Program-made: the position numbers and the translations under genes
Notes under the pieces: generated by a model
The model's input: the letters and a program-made list of their open reading frames with translations, nothing else
What the model was told of the DNA's origin: nothing
Database searches by the model: none
Origin: Gallionella sp. UBA4737
Lineage (GTDB): Bacteria; Pseudomonadota; Gammaproteobacteria; Burkholderiales; Gallionellaceae
DNA: 21,117 nt
Direction of reading: 5' to 3'
NCBI GenBank assembly: GCA_002403995.1
Contig: DHIV01000106.1
Span: 29,810 to 50,926 of the forward strand
In this document: in pieces, positions 1-7,760 of the stretch
Layout: every line of letters starts with the position of its first letter
Position numbering within the stretch: position 1 is the first letter of the stretch

Positions 1-615
1 CCGTTCGGCGACCACACCGGCTATTACAACGAGCAGGATAAATTTCCGGTGTTCACTATAGAACGCATCACGATGCGCCGTGATCCGATCTACCACTCCA
101 CCTACACCGGCAAGCCGCCCGACGAACCCTCGATGCTGGGCGTGGCGCTGAACGAAGTGTTCGTGCCGCTTCTGCAAAAGCAGTTTCCCGAGATCGTTGA
201 TTTTTATCTGCCGCCGGAAGGTTGTTCGTATCGCATGGCGGTGGTGAGCATCAGGAAGCAATACGCCGGACATGCCAAGCGCGTGATGTTCGGCATCTGG
301 AGCTTCCTGCGCCAGTTCATGTATACCAAGTTCATCATCGTGGTGGACGACGACATCGACATACGCAGCTGGCAGGAAGTGATCTGGGCGATCACCACGC
401 GCGTCGACCCGGTGCGCGACACGCTGCTGGTGGACAACACGCCGATCGATTATCTGGATTTCGCCAGCCCGGTATCAGGGCTGGGCGGCAAGATGGGACT
501 GGATGCGACCAACAAATGGCCGGGCGAGACGCGACGCGAATGGGGCACGACGATCGTGATGGATACAGCGGTGAAGGCGAAGGTGGACGCGATGTGGGGT
601 GAGTTGGGGCTGTAA
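1..615 (+). CDS. ubiD: UbiD family decarboxylase, 3' part (cut by window start)
   Basis: This is the C-terminal 204 residues of a UbiD-type decarboxylase; the frame is open from base 1, so the true start lies upstream. UbiD removes the carboxyl group of 3-polyprenyl-4-hydroxybenzoate in ubiquinone synthesis, using the prenylated FMN made by UbiX (family knowledge). The visible part opens with PFGDHTGYYNEQDKFPVF and continues with ITMRRDPIYHSTYTGKPPDE, both characteristic of the family's C-terminal half, and ends with an intact TAA. The segment around residues 95-120, with a VVDDDIDI stretch, is also typical. The gene is followed by a hairpin at 622-644 and faces a convergent gene, so it is probably the last gene of its transcript. 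Identification is confident; substrate specificity is inferred from the family. Confidence 0.93.
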   Translation, partial: PFGDHTGYYNEQDKFPVFTIERITMRRDPIYHSTYTGKPPDEPSMLGVALNEVFVPLLQKQFPEIVDFYLPPEGCSYRMAVVSIRKQYAGHAKRVMFGIWSFLRQFMYTKFIIVVDDDIDIRSWQEVIWAITTRVDPVRDTLLVDNTPIDYLDFASPVSGLGGKMGLDATNKWPGETRREWGTTIVMDTAVKAKVDAMWGELGL

Positions 616-621
616 AGAAAA

Positions 622-644
622 CTCACCCGTCGGCAACGGGTGAG
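622..644. terminator. Hairpin terminator between ubiD and the convergent OMP gene
   Basis: A 9-bp perfect stem (CTCACCCGT / ACGGGTGAG) with a 5-nt loop lies between two convergent genes. On the minus strand it is followed by a T-rich tract (TTTTCTTT), so it should terminate the minus-strand gene at 662-1462. On the plus strand it follows the ubiD stop by 6 nt but lacks a strong T run. Confidence 0.7.
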
Positions 645-661
645 GGACAGTTTGAACCGGA

Positions 662-1462
662 TCAAAATTGCTGGCTGGCCTTCAAGCCGAACTCGACGGT
701 GTTGTTTTGTGGTTCCCGTCCCCCTCCGACCAGGATGCCATTTTGGTATAAAGGTGCAATATCTGACTGGCCGATATTCCAGTAGTTTGCATAAGGGCCG
801 ATCGCCCATTTGCTTTTCTGGTACATGACGCTCAACCTCAAGCCATAGCCGTTGTTTTGAGTATTCGTCACATCACTATATCCCGCTCCCACATCAGACA
901 AACTGGAAATTTGCTTGCCAAAAAACAGTTGGTCGTATTCCAGCGTGCCTTCCAATCTGGCTTGGTCATTAAGCGCTCTGCGATGGATGATACCGATGGG
1001 CAAATAGAAATAATTGCTTTCGCGTCTATACCCCCCAAAGCCGGTGCTCGTGATGCCGCGCCCATCATTGAACAGGTAACGGTAGCCGACTCCAGTGTAT
1101 GCCGCAAGTACCGCTCCATTGATCGCCCAGTCCTTGCCAACCAGCCCTCGGGCTTCGATATACCAATCCGGCTCCCCGCTTGCACTGCCTGTGCCATTGC
1201 TATTGTAATCAACCGTGCCAAAGGCATAGCGCAGCTCGCCACGAATGAACTGGTCATTCTGCAACACCTTGGTGGTATGCAGATCCAGGCCCATTTTCAC
1301 GCCCTTCAACGACATGATCCCAGGCTCCTGGTACTGGTAAGAGGAAAGAGACAGGCCAATGTCTTTGCCCGTTTGTGTTTGCAGCGCGGGGGGTTCTGCG
1401 CAAGCCATAGTCGTCGCAGATAACAGCGCGCTGGTGATCAGCGCTTCAACAATTTTCTTCAC
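662..1462 (-). CDS. Outer-membrane beta-barrel protein (unknown role)
   Basis: This is a 266-residue secreted protein. Residues 1-22 form a signal peptide (MKKIVEALITSALLSATTMACA, cleavage expected after the ACA). The rest alternates polar and hydrophobic or aromatic residues as in an outer-membrane barrel, is rich in Tyr, Gly and Asn, and ends in Phe, the usual C-terminal signal for BAM-dependent insertion. The start is GTG at 1462: an in-frame stop lies two codons upstream, and the nearby ATG at 1469 is in another frame and soon closes. It is larger than, and not clearly related to, the three barrels that follow. No motif gives a function; it could be a porin-like channel or a structural barrel. 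A hairpin terminator follows at 622-644. Confidence 0.75.
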   Translation of the reverse strand: MKKIVEALITSALLSATTMACAEPPALQTQTGKDIGLSLSSYQYQEPGIMSLKGVKMGLDLHTTKVLQNDQFIRGELRYAFGTVDYNSNGTGSASGEPDWYIEARGLVGKDWAINGAVLAAYTGVGYRYLFNDGRGITSTGFGGYRRESNYFYLPIGIIHRRALNDQARLEGTLEYDQLFFGKQISSLSDVGAGYSDVTNTQNNGYGLRLSVMYQKSKWAIGPYANYWNIGQSDIAPLYQNGILVGGGREPQNNTVEFGLKASQQF

Positions 1463-1528
1463 GTTTCATCTCTGGATACGATATCTGTATTATTTTAATC
1501 TACATCTGTGCGGCGTGTACTACAAATG

Positions 1529-1556
1529 AAAAAGCCGGAACTAGTCCGGCTTTTTT
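1529..1556 (-). terminator. Intrinsic terminator, repeat copy 1 of the OMP cluster
   Basis: The stem AGCCGGA/TCCGGCT with the 5-nt loop ACTAG is flanked by A and T runs, so it can act on both strands. It lies 18 nt downstream of the 1574-2080 gene. Nearly the same hairpin follows each of the next two OMP genes. Confidence 0.85.
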
Positions 1557-1573
1557 AAGCGTTAGGGTTTGTA

Positions 1574-2080
1574 TTAGAATTTGAACACGCCAGCAACAGA
1601 GACCAAGCTAATATCGCCTTGATTAAAGATGGCGCCGTCACCAAAACCATAATGTTCCCATCCGATGCGAACGCCAATATTTGGGTTAATGTTGAGTTGG
1701 CCACCCAAACCGTAAGTTGCTGCTGTACGGGTTCCTGAAAGACCAAACCCCTCCTCTTTGGTGCTGGCCATGCCTAACTTACCATACAAGGAAAATTGTT
1801 GATTGATCGGGAAAGACCCGACTGCGCTGACATCCAAAGCAGAAAATTTAATAACGCCCGAACCCCCGGAGCCCAGATCAGTGTACCCAACTTCTACCGC
1901 CAAGTTCGGATTGATCGAATAGCCACCAAACACGCCGAATGCGCTGTTGGATTCACTCGATCCACCGATGCTTTTGTTAGAGGAACCAATCTTAACGCCA
2001 GCGTAAAAACCAGTGTCAGCCGCAACAGCAGGTGCAACAGCAAAGGTAGACAACATTACGGCTATAGCAATTTTCTTCAT
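1574..2080 (-). CDS. Small outer-membrane beta-barrel protein (OmpA N-domain / Omp25-like)
   Basis: This is a 168-residue protein with a signal peptide of about 21 residues (cleavage after AVAA). A short Gly/Ser-rich barrel follows: GFYAGVKIGSS at the first strand, FGVFGGYSINPNLAVEVGYTDL in the middle, and a C-terminal Phe. Length and strand pattern fit the eight-stranded OMP_b-brl class, whose members lack a peptidoglycan-binding domain. The ATG at 2080 has a good ribosome site (GGGGAG about 6 nt upstream). It has its own terminator (1529-1556) and its own upstream block (2153-2169), shared with the next gene, so it is probably monocistronic. No specific function can be assigned. Confidence 0.8.
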   Translation of the reverse strand: MKKIAIAVMLSTFAVAPAVAADTGFYAGVKIGSSNKSIGGSSESNSAFGVFGGYSINPNLAVEVGYTDLGSGGSGVIKFSALDVSAVGSFPINQQFSLYGKLGMASTKEEGFGLSGTRTAATYGLGGQLNINPNIGVRIGWEHYGFGDGAIFNQGDISLVSVAGVFKF

Positions 2081-2152
2081 GATAGCTCCCCTTTGGTTAA
2101 GTTAATGCTGCATGTGTGCCGCAAACAACTTTGGCACACTACTCCACTCCCC

Positions 2153-2169
2153 GAATTAGTCAATGCCGG
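2153..2169 (-). promoter_or_regulatory. Conserved upstream block of OMP gene 1574-2080 (possible -35)
   Basis: A 17-bp sequence, GAATTAGTCAATGCCGG on the plus strand, is repeated exactly at 2809-2825. Each copy lies about 72-73 bp upstream of an OMP start codon. Read on the minus strand it contains TTGACT, a good -35; the matching -10 is weak (TAGTGT at 16 bp spacing). It is either a shared promoter or a trace of gene duplication. Confidence 0.45.
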
Positions 2170-2182
2170 CTACACAATTGCA

Positions 2183-2209
2183 AAAAAGCCGGAACCAGTC
2201 CGGCTTTTT
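2183..2209 (-). terminator. Intrinsic terminator, repeat copy 2 of the OMP cluster
   Basis: An 11-bp stem (AAAAAGCCGGA / TCCGGCTTTTT) with the 5-nt loop ACCAG. It lies 43 nt downstream of the 2252-2737 gene and differs from copy 1 mainly in the loop. Confidence 0.85.
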
Positions 2210-2251
2210 GCATGGCGCATCAAGTTCATTTGGAACTTAATAGACGCGCAA

Positions 2252-2737
2252 TTAAAAGTTGAGATTTACTCCGGCGGTCAGGTCGCCAAAATTGTTGTAG
2301 TTGAAATCAGCGTCCACTTGCGGGGTAAGGGAGTAGCGTACCCCGGCAGTCACATACAATCCTCCGCCGATCCCGGTATATCTCACCGCAGTGCCAGTCC
2401 CTTTCCAAGTGTAGGATACAGACATCAAGCCAACACCCACATAGGGATGGACTTTGTTGTCCAGCTTGGCAACAGAACTGAAATCATATATCCCCGCAAC
2501 GCCGATAGCTGAGGTACTCCATGTAGTATTTGGGCCAAGATCCTGCGAATAATTCTTCCAGAATGCCTGTACTGAAACCGGTGCATTATTTGCCATGGAA
2601 GAAATGTTTAACTCTCCCTGAATACCGAATGCTCCCTCTGTACTGAAGTTTGCTCCCGCGTTGCCTTTGGTTTCGGTTGCAACGGACGGTGCGGCAACGA
2701 AAGCTGACAACAACGCTGCCATTACAGTTTTCTTCAT
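2252..2737 (-). CDS. Small outer-membrane protein, paralog A
   Basis: This is a 161-residue secreted beta-barrel-like protein. The ATG at 2737 is chosen because it begins a normal signal peptide (MKKTVMAALLSAFVAAPSVA); the longer frame to GTG at 2791 would bury that signal behind 18 unlikely residues. The mature part shares GAFGIQGE, NISSMANNAPVSVQ and FWKNYSQ with the neighbour at 2976-3482, showing tandem duplication. It ends in Asn-Phe, a barrel insertion signal. Its exact role cannot be read from the sequence. It has a private terminator (2183-2209) and an upstream block (2809-2825) shared with the 1574-2080 gene. Confidence 0.78.
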   Translation of the reverse strand: MKKTVMAALLSAFVAAPSVATETKGNAGANFSTEGAFGIQGELNISSMANNAPVSVQAFWKNYSQDLGPNTTWSTSAIGVAGIYDFSSVAKLDNKVHPYVGVGLMSVSYTWKGTGTAVRYTGIGGGLYVTAGVRYSLTPQVDADFNYNNFGDLTAGVNLNF

Positions 2738-2808
2738 GATTGACTTCCTGTTGTTAAGGCTGCCCGCGGCACGCAAACAGTGTGCACGCACGTTACCCTC
2801 CCGGCCCT

Positions 2809-2825
2809 GAATTAGTCAATGCCGG
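2809..2825 (-). promoter_or_regulatory. Conserved upstream block of OMP paralog A (possible -35)
   Basis: Second exact copy of the 17-bp block at 2153-2169, at the same distance from its start codon. On the minus strand TTGACT is followed after 18 bp by TAACGT, a poor -10. Confidence 0.45.
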
Positions 2826-2896
2826 ACACAGTTACTAAAAACCACGCCATAGACGGAAAGTGGAGTTGACCGGGGTTGAAGTTTTTTGGTCGACAA

Positions 2897-2919
2897 AAAG
2901 CCGGAACAAGTCCGGCTTT
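2897..2919 (-). terminator. Intrinsic terminator, repeat copy 3 of the OMP cluster
   Basis: A 9-bp stem (AAAGCCGGA / TCCGGCTTT) with the 5-nt loop ACAAG, 56 nt downstream of the 2976-3482 gene. It is the same hairpin family as copies 1 and 2, with a shorter T tract. Confidence 0.75.
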
Positions 2920-2975
2920 GTTGACATTGCGCTAAATGCACCTGAAGTTTATGCACGCCCAATCAGAAACTCCGA

Positions 2976-3482
2976 TTAGAAACTGAAGTTGGCTCCGATG
3001 GTCAGTCCGCCAATGTTGTTATAGTTCAGATCTGCTGCAAATTGGGGCGTAAGGGCATATCTGACCCCACCTGTAATATATAAACCTCCAGTATCGGCGG
3101 CTGTCGTAAATGTCCCGCCAGGTCCGCTCAAACTTGCATTTAAGGCATACAAGCCCAGTCCCGCATAGGGTTTTATTTTTTTATCCAGCTTGGCCACAGA
3201 ACTGAAATCATAGATCGCCGCCGCACCGAAACCGTTGTAACTATACTTATAGGTTCCAAATCCACAACACAATGTGTATGACTGCGAATAATTCTTCCAA
3301 AACACTTGAACTGAAACAGGCGCCTTATTGACCATGGAAGAAATATCGAATTCTCCCTGAATACCAAATACGCCATTCAGATCCAGGCCATAATTGACTC
3401 CGACACTATTTTTACCGTCTGCCGCAACAGCCGGTGCAGCAACGAAGGCGGATAACAGCATTGCCATAACAACTCTCTTCAT
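2976..3482 (-). CDS. Small outer-membrane protein, paralog B
   Basis: This is a 168-residue protein clearly homologous to the 2252-2737 product. It has the same signal peptide style (MKRVVMAMLLSAFVAAPAVA, then cleavage), the same VFGIQGE and ISSMVNKAPVSVQVFWKNYSQ signatures, and a C-terminal Phe. It differs by an insertion after the FWKNYSQ motif that carries adjacent cysteines (LCCGF), probably in a surface loop. The ATG at 3482 has AGGG upstream. No catalytic motif is visible. Outer-membrane location is inferred from the signal peptide, aromatic/glycine pattern and terminal Phe. Confidence 0.78.
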   Translation of the reverse strand: MKRVVMAMLLSAFVAAPAVAADGKNSVGVNYGLDLNGVFGIQGEFDISSMVNKAPVSVQVFWKNYSQSYTLCCGFGTYKYSYNGFGAAAIYDFSSVAKLDKKIKPYAGLGLYALNASLSGPGGTFTTAADTGGLYITGGVRYALTPQFAADLNYNNIGGLTIGANFSF

Positions 3483-3611
3483 GACTTAATTCCCTTTTAG
3501 ATTAGTGTAAGACGGCTCGCATGAGCAAGCAGCCACAAGCATCCTATCCCGCAGAATAGAAAGTAACAAGACGCCTCATGGATAATGTTGTAAAAAAATC
3601 ACATCTATTTC
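3483..3611. other. Intergenic region upstream of OMP paralog B
   Basis: About 130 bp between dacB and paralog B (both minus strand). It should carry the promoter of paralog B, but I see no convincing -35/-10 pair. The TTGACT block of the two neighbouring OMP genes is absent. No clear intrinsic terminator for dacB is visible either. Confidence 0.4.
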
Positions 3612-5300
3612 TTAATATTCCTTTTGTATCCATTCGACCAGCGCGTCTTGCGCGGGTTGTGCCCTTGCAGCATTCGGATGATTGACGATAAACACCACGA
3701 TCCACTGCTTGCCGCTGCGCGCTTTCACATAACCGGCGAGGGATTTCACGCCTTCCAGCGAGCCGGTCTTGAGGTGCGCATATCCAGCGATCTCGTTATC
3801 CTTGAAACGCTTTTTCACCGTGCCGTCCATGCCCAATATTGGCAGCGAAGCTTCCAGTTCGGCGTAGAACGGGCTGTTTGTGGCGCGCTGCAGCAACGCG
3901 GCGAGATGCAGAGGGCTGATGCGCTCCTTGCGTGACAGGCCCGCGCCGTTTTCCAGCACCAGCTCCGGGAATTGCAGCCGCTGAGTCTTTAACCATTGCC
4001 GCAGTGCCGCAGTGCCGCGCACTATATTGGCAGGAGGCATATTCACTGCAGATTCGCTGCTCGTTGCTGTGGCGGGGTCACTTGAGGCAGGCAGTCCGCT
4101 TCCCATCACTGTTGGCGCGGAATCGACACTGCCAGTTGCTCGCCCTTCCGGCGAATCTGGCAGAGACGGTTGGTCTGACGATTCCGTATTCACCATGTCC
4201 CCGCCTGTTTGTTCGGCAAGCAGGGTGGCTCCATTAAACTCTTGCATGTTTGAAAAATCATCCCGCTTGACCTTGCCATCGGCATGAGGCGTTTCGCCCA
4301 CATCCTGCGATGCATTTGCCAAAACCATAGCGGGTGCTGCCGTCCCCAGCGTCAGGAATAGTTGCCGCGCCATGATGTTGTTGCTGAACTTGTTGATGTC
4401 GCGTATCACTTCCGACAATGGCGGCGAGATATATTTGGCGAACGGAGCCTGATCTGCAGGCGCGGTTCCTGCACGCAGCTTGCCCTGCAGCGTGCCGCCG
4501 AGTTCTTTCCAAAGGGCGCTGAACACCGCGAAGAAGTATTCGTCCTGCGGCAACAGCGAAAAGTAATCGTCCGCCTCGCCGCAAGCAGCGGGGATCTTTC
4601 CTTCCAGCACGATGTTATGTCCTTCCAGATGCGCCTTGTAGGCGTCCTCGCCGCCGCAATGCAGCCTGGTCGATGTGGTGATGCGATTGAGCAGCGTGTA
4701 GCCGGCCAGCTCGGGTTCCAGCAGCGCGGTGGTTGCATGGCCATTCGGGATCAGATGCAAATGCAGCGCATTGAAGTTGAGCAGTAATGCGCTGGTGCCG
4801 ACGTTGTAAGCTCGGGTCGGATCATGGTCGAACTCGGCAGGATCCTGGCTGACAGCGTCAAAAAAACTGTGATCCAGCACTATATCGCCGCGTATCTCGC
4901 GCAACCCGCGCTGGCGCAATTCGCGCAACCACATCCAGAACTGTTCGACGGTCAGCTTCGGATCGCCATAACCCTTGAACACCAGATCGCCTTCAAGCAC
5001 GCCATTTTCCAGCTTGCCGTTGAGATACGCTTCGGTCTTCCAGCGATACGCCGGGCCCAGCGTTTCCAGTGAGGCAAAGGTGGTGAGCAACTTCATGGTT
5101 GAAGCCGGGTTCATGGGCCTGTCGTCATTCAGGGCGATGATGGGCCCAGGCTCGCGCACTTCCTCCACCACGATGCCAACGCTGGACAGCGGAATATGCG
5201 CGTACTTGAGCGCCTCGCTGACCGGCTCCGGCAAAGTGGCCGCAAACGCCCGGGTAGCGGTCAGGCAGAAAAAAAGCAGCTTGATGAAAAAAAATCGCAT
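3612..5300 (-). CDS. dacB: D-alanyl-D-alanine carboxypeptidase/endopeptidase (PBP4, class C) with large insert
   Basis: This is a 562-residue periplasmic penicillin-binding protein that trims and cleaves D-Ala-containing peptides in peptidoglycan. Residues 1-20 are a signal peptide ending AFA. The three active-site motifs of peptidase family S13 are present: SxxK as STMK at 67-70 (nucleophile Ser67), SxN as SNN at 306-308, and KTG at 511-513. PBP4 proteins are usually about 470-490 residues. The excess is mostly a low-complexity Ser/Pro/Thr/Ala/Asp-rich stretch at about 327-425, between the SxN motif and the C-terminal catalytic part. The ATG lies 5 bp after the bioA stop without a clear ribosome site, suggesting coupled translation from bioA. 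Confidence 0.93.
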   Translation of the reverse strand: MRFFFIKLLFFCLTATRAFAATLPEPVSEALKYAHIPLSSVGIVVEEVREPGPIIALNDDRPMNPASTMKLLTTFASLETLGPAYRWKTEAYLNGKLENGVLEGDLVFKGYGDPKLTVEQFWMWLRELRQRGLREIRGDIVLDHSFFDAVSQDPAEFDHDPTRAYNVGTSALLLNFNALHLHLIPNGHATTALLEPELAGYTLLNRITTSTRLHCGGEDAYKAHLEGHNIVLEGKIPAACGEADDYFSLLPQDEYFFAVFSALWKELGGTLQGKLRAGTAPADQAPFAKYISPPLSEVIRDINKFSNNIMARQLFLTLGTAAPAMVLANASQDVGETPHADGKVKRDDFSNMQEFNGATLLAEQTGGDMVNTESSDQPSLPDSPEGRATGSVDSAPTVMGSGLPASSDPATATSSESAVNMPPANIVRGTAALRQWLKTQRLQFPELVLENGAGLSRKERISPLHLAALLQRATNSPFYAELEASLPILGMDGTVKKRFKDNEIAGYAHLKTGSLEGVKSLAGYVKARSGKQWIVVFIVNHPNAARAQPAQDALVEWIQKEY

Positions 5301-5305
5301 ATTGT

Positions 5306-6634
5306 TTAACTAAGTTGGTTGATGATGTGCACGGTGTGATTGACCAGCAAATCCATCTCCAGTTCGCTGATTATATACGGTGGCATGAAATAAATCGTAT
5401 TGCCTATGGGGCGCAACAATAACTCATTGTCCAATGCGAGCGCGAAGCAGCGCTGGGCAAAATTGCGCTGTGACGTTTCCACTTCAAATGCCCAGATCAT
5501 GCCGGTGTTACGCCAGTTCTGAACCGAATGATGCTCGCGCAACGGCAGTGCGGCCTGATTCATATACGCCGCCTTGTCACGATTCGCGGCGAGTACATTA
5601 TCCTGCGCAAAAATATCCAGCGTGGCGAGCGCTGCCCGGCAAGCCAGCGGATTACCGGTATAGGAGTGTGAATGCAAAAAGCCGCTTGCCATCTCATTGC
5701 CATAAAATGCCTGGTAGATCTCGTCATGCGTCATCACCACCGACAACGGCAGATAGCCGCCGGTGATGCCTTTCGACAACAGCAGGAAATCGGGGGAAAT
5801 CTGCGCCTGCTCGCACGCCAGCATCGTGCCGGTCCGGCCCATGCCGACCGCGATCTCATCTGCGATCAAATGCACGTCATATTCGGAGCAAAGCTGGCGC
5901 GCGCGATGCAAATAGACCGGGTGGTACATCGCCATACCTGCCGCGCCCTGCACCAGCGGCTCGATGATGAAGGCGGCCAGTTGCGCATGGTGTCGCTGCA
6001 AATGTTGTTCCAGCGCAACCGCACAACGCAGCGCGTATTCCTCGGCACTTTCCCCTGCCGCGGCCTTGCGCCAGTCCGGGCTGGGCACGGTGGCCTGTTG
6101 CCGTATCAACGACCCGTAAGCAGTGCGAAACAATGCGACATCGGTCACCGACAGAGCGCCCAGCGTTTCACCGTGATAACTGTTTTCCAGGCTGATGAAT
6201 TGCGTTTTTTCCGGCTTGCCGCTGTTGCGCCAGTAATGCGCGCTCATTTTCAATGCGATTTCGGTCGCCGATGCCCCGTCGGAAGCATAGAAGCAATGCC
6301 CCAGCCCTTGCGGTGCAATCTCACGCAGGCGTTCCGAAAGCTGCACCACCGGCTCATGGGTAAAACCGGCCAGCAGCACATGTTCCAGCTTGCCAAGCTG
6401 GTCGGAAATCGCGGCGCTGATGCGCGGATCACAATGGCCAAACAGATTCACCCACCAGGAACTGACCGCATCCAGATAACGCTTTTTGTCATAGTCATAC
6501 AGCCAGACGCCGCTACCCCGCGCGATCGGCAGCAGCGGAAAATTCTCGTAGTGCTTCATCTGCGAGCAGGGGTGCCACACGGCAGAGAGGCTGCGGGCAA
6601 GGAGATCGGTATTGCTTTGCGGATGATTCGACAT
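5306..6634 (-). CDS. bioA: Adenosylmethionine-8-amino-7-oxononanoate aminotransferase
   Basis: This 442-residue PLP enzyme makes 7,8-diaminononanoate (DAPA) from KAPA with S-adenosylmethionine as amino donor, in biotin synthesis in the cytoplasm. Visible class-III aminotransferase features are SSWWVNLFGH near 58-67, ASDGASATEIALKM at 117-130, the SYHGET motif near 152-157, DEIAVGMGRTG at 259-269, and the PLP lysine in LLLSKGITGGYLPLS (Lys288). The start at 6634 (MSNHPQSN) gives the usual family length. An in-frame ATG at 6646 is possible, and the frame extends to 6817 but runs into the divergent gene. It probably forms an operon with dacB (5-bp gap). Confidence 0.93.
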   Translation of the reverse strand: MSNHPQSNTDLLARSLSAVWHPCSQMKHYENFPLLPIARGSGVWLYDYDKKRYLDAVSSWWVNLFGHCDPRISAAISDQLGKLEHVLLAGFTHEPVVQLSERLREIAPQGLGHCFYASDGASATEIALKMSAHYWRNSGKPEKTQFISLENSYHGETLGALSVTDVALFRTAYGSLIRQQATVPSPDWRKAAAGESAEEYALRCAVALEQHLQRHHAQLAAFIIEPLVQGAAGMAMYHPVYLHRARQLCSEYDVHLIADEIAVGMGRTGTMLACEQAQISPDFLLLSKGITGGYLPLSVVMTHDEIYQAFYGNEMASGFLHSHSYTGNPLACRAALATLDIFAQDNVLAANRDKAAYMNQAALPLREHHSVQNWRNTGMIWAFEVETSQRNFAQRCFALALDNELLLRPIGNTIYFMPPYIISELEMDLLVNHTVHIINQLS

Positions 6635-6719
6635 GCGCGGAATCATAGCGGTTTTTGCAGCTTGCGCGCATGGCAAAGTTTGGATAGCCTGCTGTCGACC
6701 TGTTTCATGCGGAGGGCAT

Positions 6720-7619
6720 GTGCATATCCTCATCACCGGCGGCACCGGCTTGATCGGCCGCCAGCTTTGCAAAGTACTGCTGGCGGAAGGGCATGAGTTG
6801 ACGGTACTGAGCCGCAACCCGGGTTCTGTTCCGGCAAAATGCGGTGCGAAAGTTCATGCGATGGCCGGGCTTGACGAGTGGCAGCCCGACCAGACTTTCG
6901 AAGCGGTCATCAATCTGGCCGGAGAACCGATAGTCGATGCGCGCTGGACTGCACAACGCAAGCAAGCTCTATGGGACAGCCGGATATCCTTGACAGAACA
7001 TTTGGTACAACGCATAGCAGCCGCGCAGCACAAACCTGGTGTATTGTTGAGCGGCTCCGCGGTAGGCTATTACGGCAATTGCGGCGATGCAGAGCTGGAT
7101 GAATCGGCTGCATCCGGTAAAGATTTTGCCGCCCGGCTATGCGAGGACTGGGAAAAGGCTGCGCGCGATGCGGAAATATTTGGAGTGCGCGTGTGTTTGC
7201 TGCGCACCGGTCTGGTGTTGAGTCGTCGCGGCGGCCTGCTGGGACGCATGCTGCTGCCGTTCAAGCTGGGCCTGGGCGCACGCCTGGGTGATGGAAAACA
7301 ATGGATGAGCTGGATACATATCGATGACTATGTGGCGATGTTGCTCAGCCTGTTGCGCGATGTCGAGGCCAGCGGACCATACAACATGACCGCTCCTCAA
7401 CCGGTCACGAATGCCGGATTCACCGCTGCTCTGGCAACGGCACTGCATCGCCCCGCCCCATTCATTATTCCTGCAATGTTTTTGAGATCGTGCATGGGTG
7501 AACGCGCCTGCCTGCTGCTGGAAGGACAAAAAGTGTTGCCGAAGCAGATGGAACTGGCGGGTTATCGCATTATCTTTGCAAATCTTGCGGACGCGCTACA
7601 CGACTTGCTGGACAGGTAG
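6720..7619 (+). CDS. TIGR01777-family NAD-dependent epimerase/dehydratase-like protein (YfcH-like)
   Basis: This is a 299-residue protein with an N-terminal Rossmann nucleotide-binding motif (HILITGGTGLIGRQL, residues 2-16), the SGSAVGYYGNCGDAELDE segment typical of the family, and a C-terminal DUF1731-type region. The start is GTG at 6720, which places the glycine motif where homologs have it and has GGAGGG just upstream, though the 3-nt spacing is short. The overlapping ATG at 6718 is in another frame. The physiological role of this family is not settled; NAD(P)-binding oxidoreductase chemistry is inferred from the fold. It is divergent from bioA, with 85 bp between starts that must hold both promoters. 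Confidence 0.85.
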   Translation: MHILITGGTGLIGRQLCKVLLAEGHELTVLSRNPGSVPAKCGAKVHAMAGLDEWQPDQTFEAVINLAGEPIVDARWTAQRKQALWDSRISLTEHLVQRIAAAQHKPGVLLSGSAVGYYGNCGDAELDESAASGKDFAARLCEDWEKAARDAEIFGVRVCLLRTGLVLSRRGGLLGRMLLPFKLGLGARLGDGKQWMSWIHIDDYVAMLLSLLRDVEASGPYNMTAPQPVTNAGFTAALATALHRPAPFIIPAMFLRSCMGERACLLLEGQKVLPKQMELAGYRIIFANLADALHDLLDR

Positions 7620-7760
7620 TTTTTGCGGTTTATTTCCATCTCTTAAAGCTGGCTTTGCTTTCCGTATCATCCCATTTGTGGCATCCTGCCTACCTTAAGT
7701 ATGTGCACAGAGTTTATTTCTGTCCCTTTTTAAGTTCGGGACGGTCGGAGGATGGCAGTA

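Noticed and set aside
1796..2512. 238-residue plus-strand reading frame across the OMP genes
   Set aside because: It runs antisense to two signal-peptide-bearing genes and crosses a terminator.
2738..2791. Upstream extension of the OMP paralog A gene to a GTG
   Set aside because: It would put 18 residues before a perfect signal peptide that starts at 2737.
5672..6796. 374-residue plus-strand reading frame
   Set aside because: It is antisense to bioA, has no family features, and the opposite strand encodes a complete aminotransferase.
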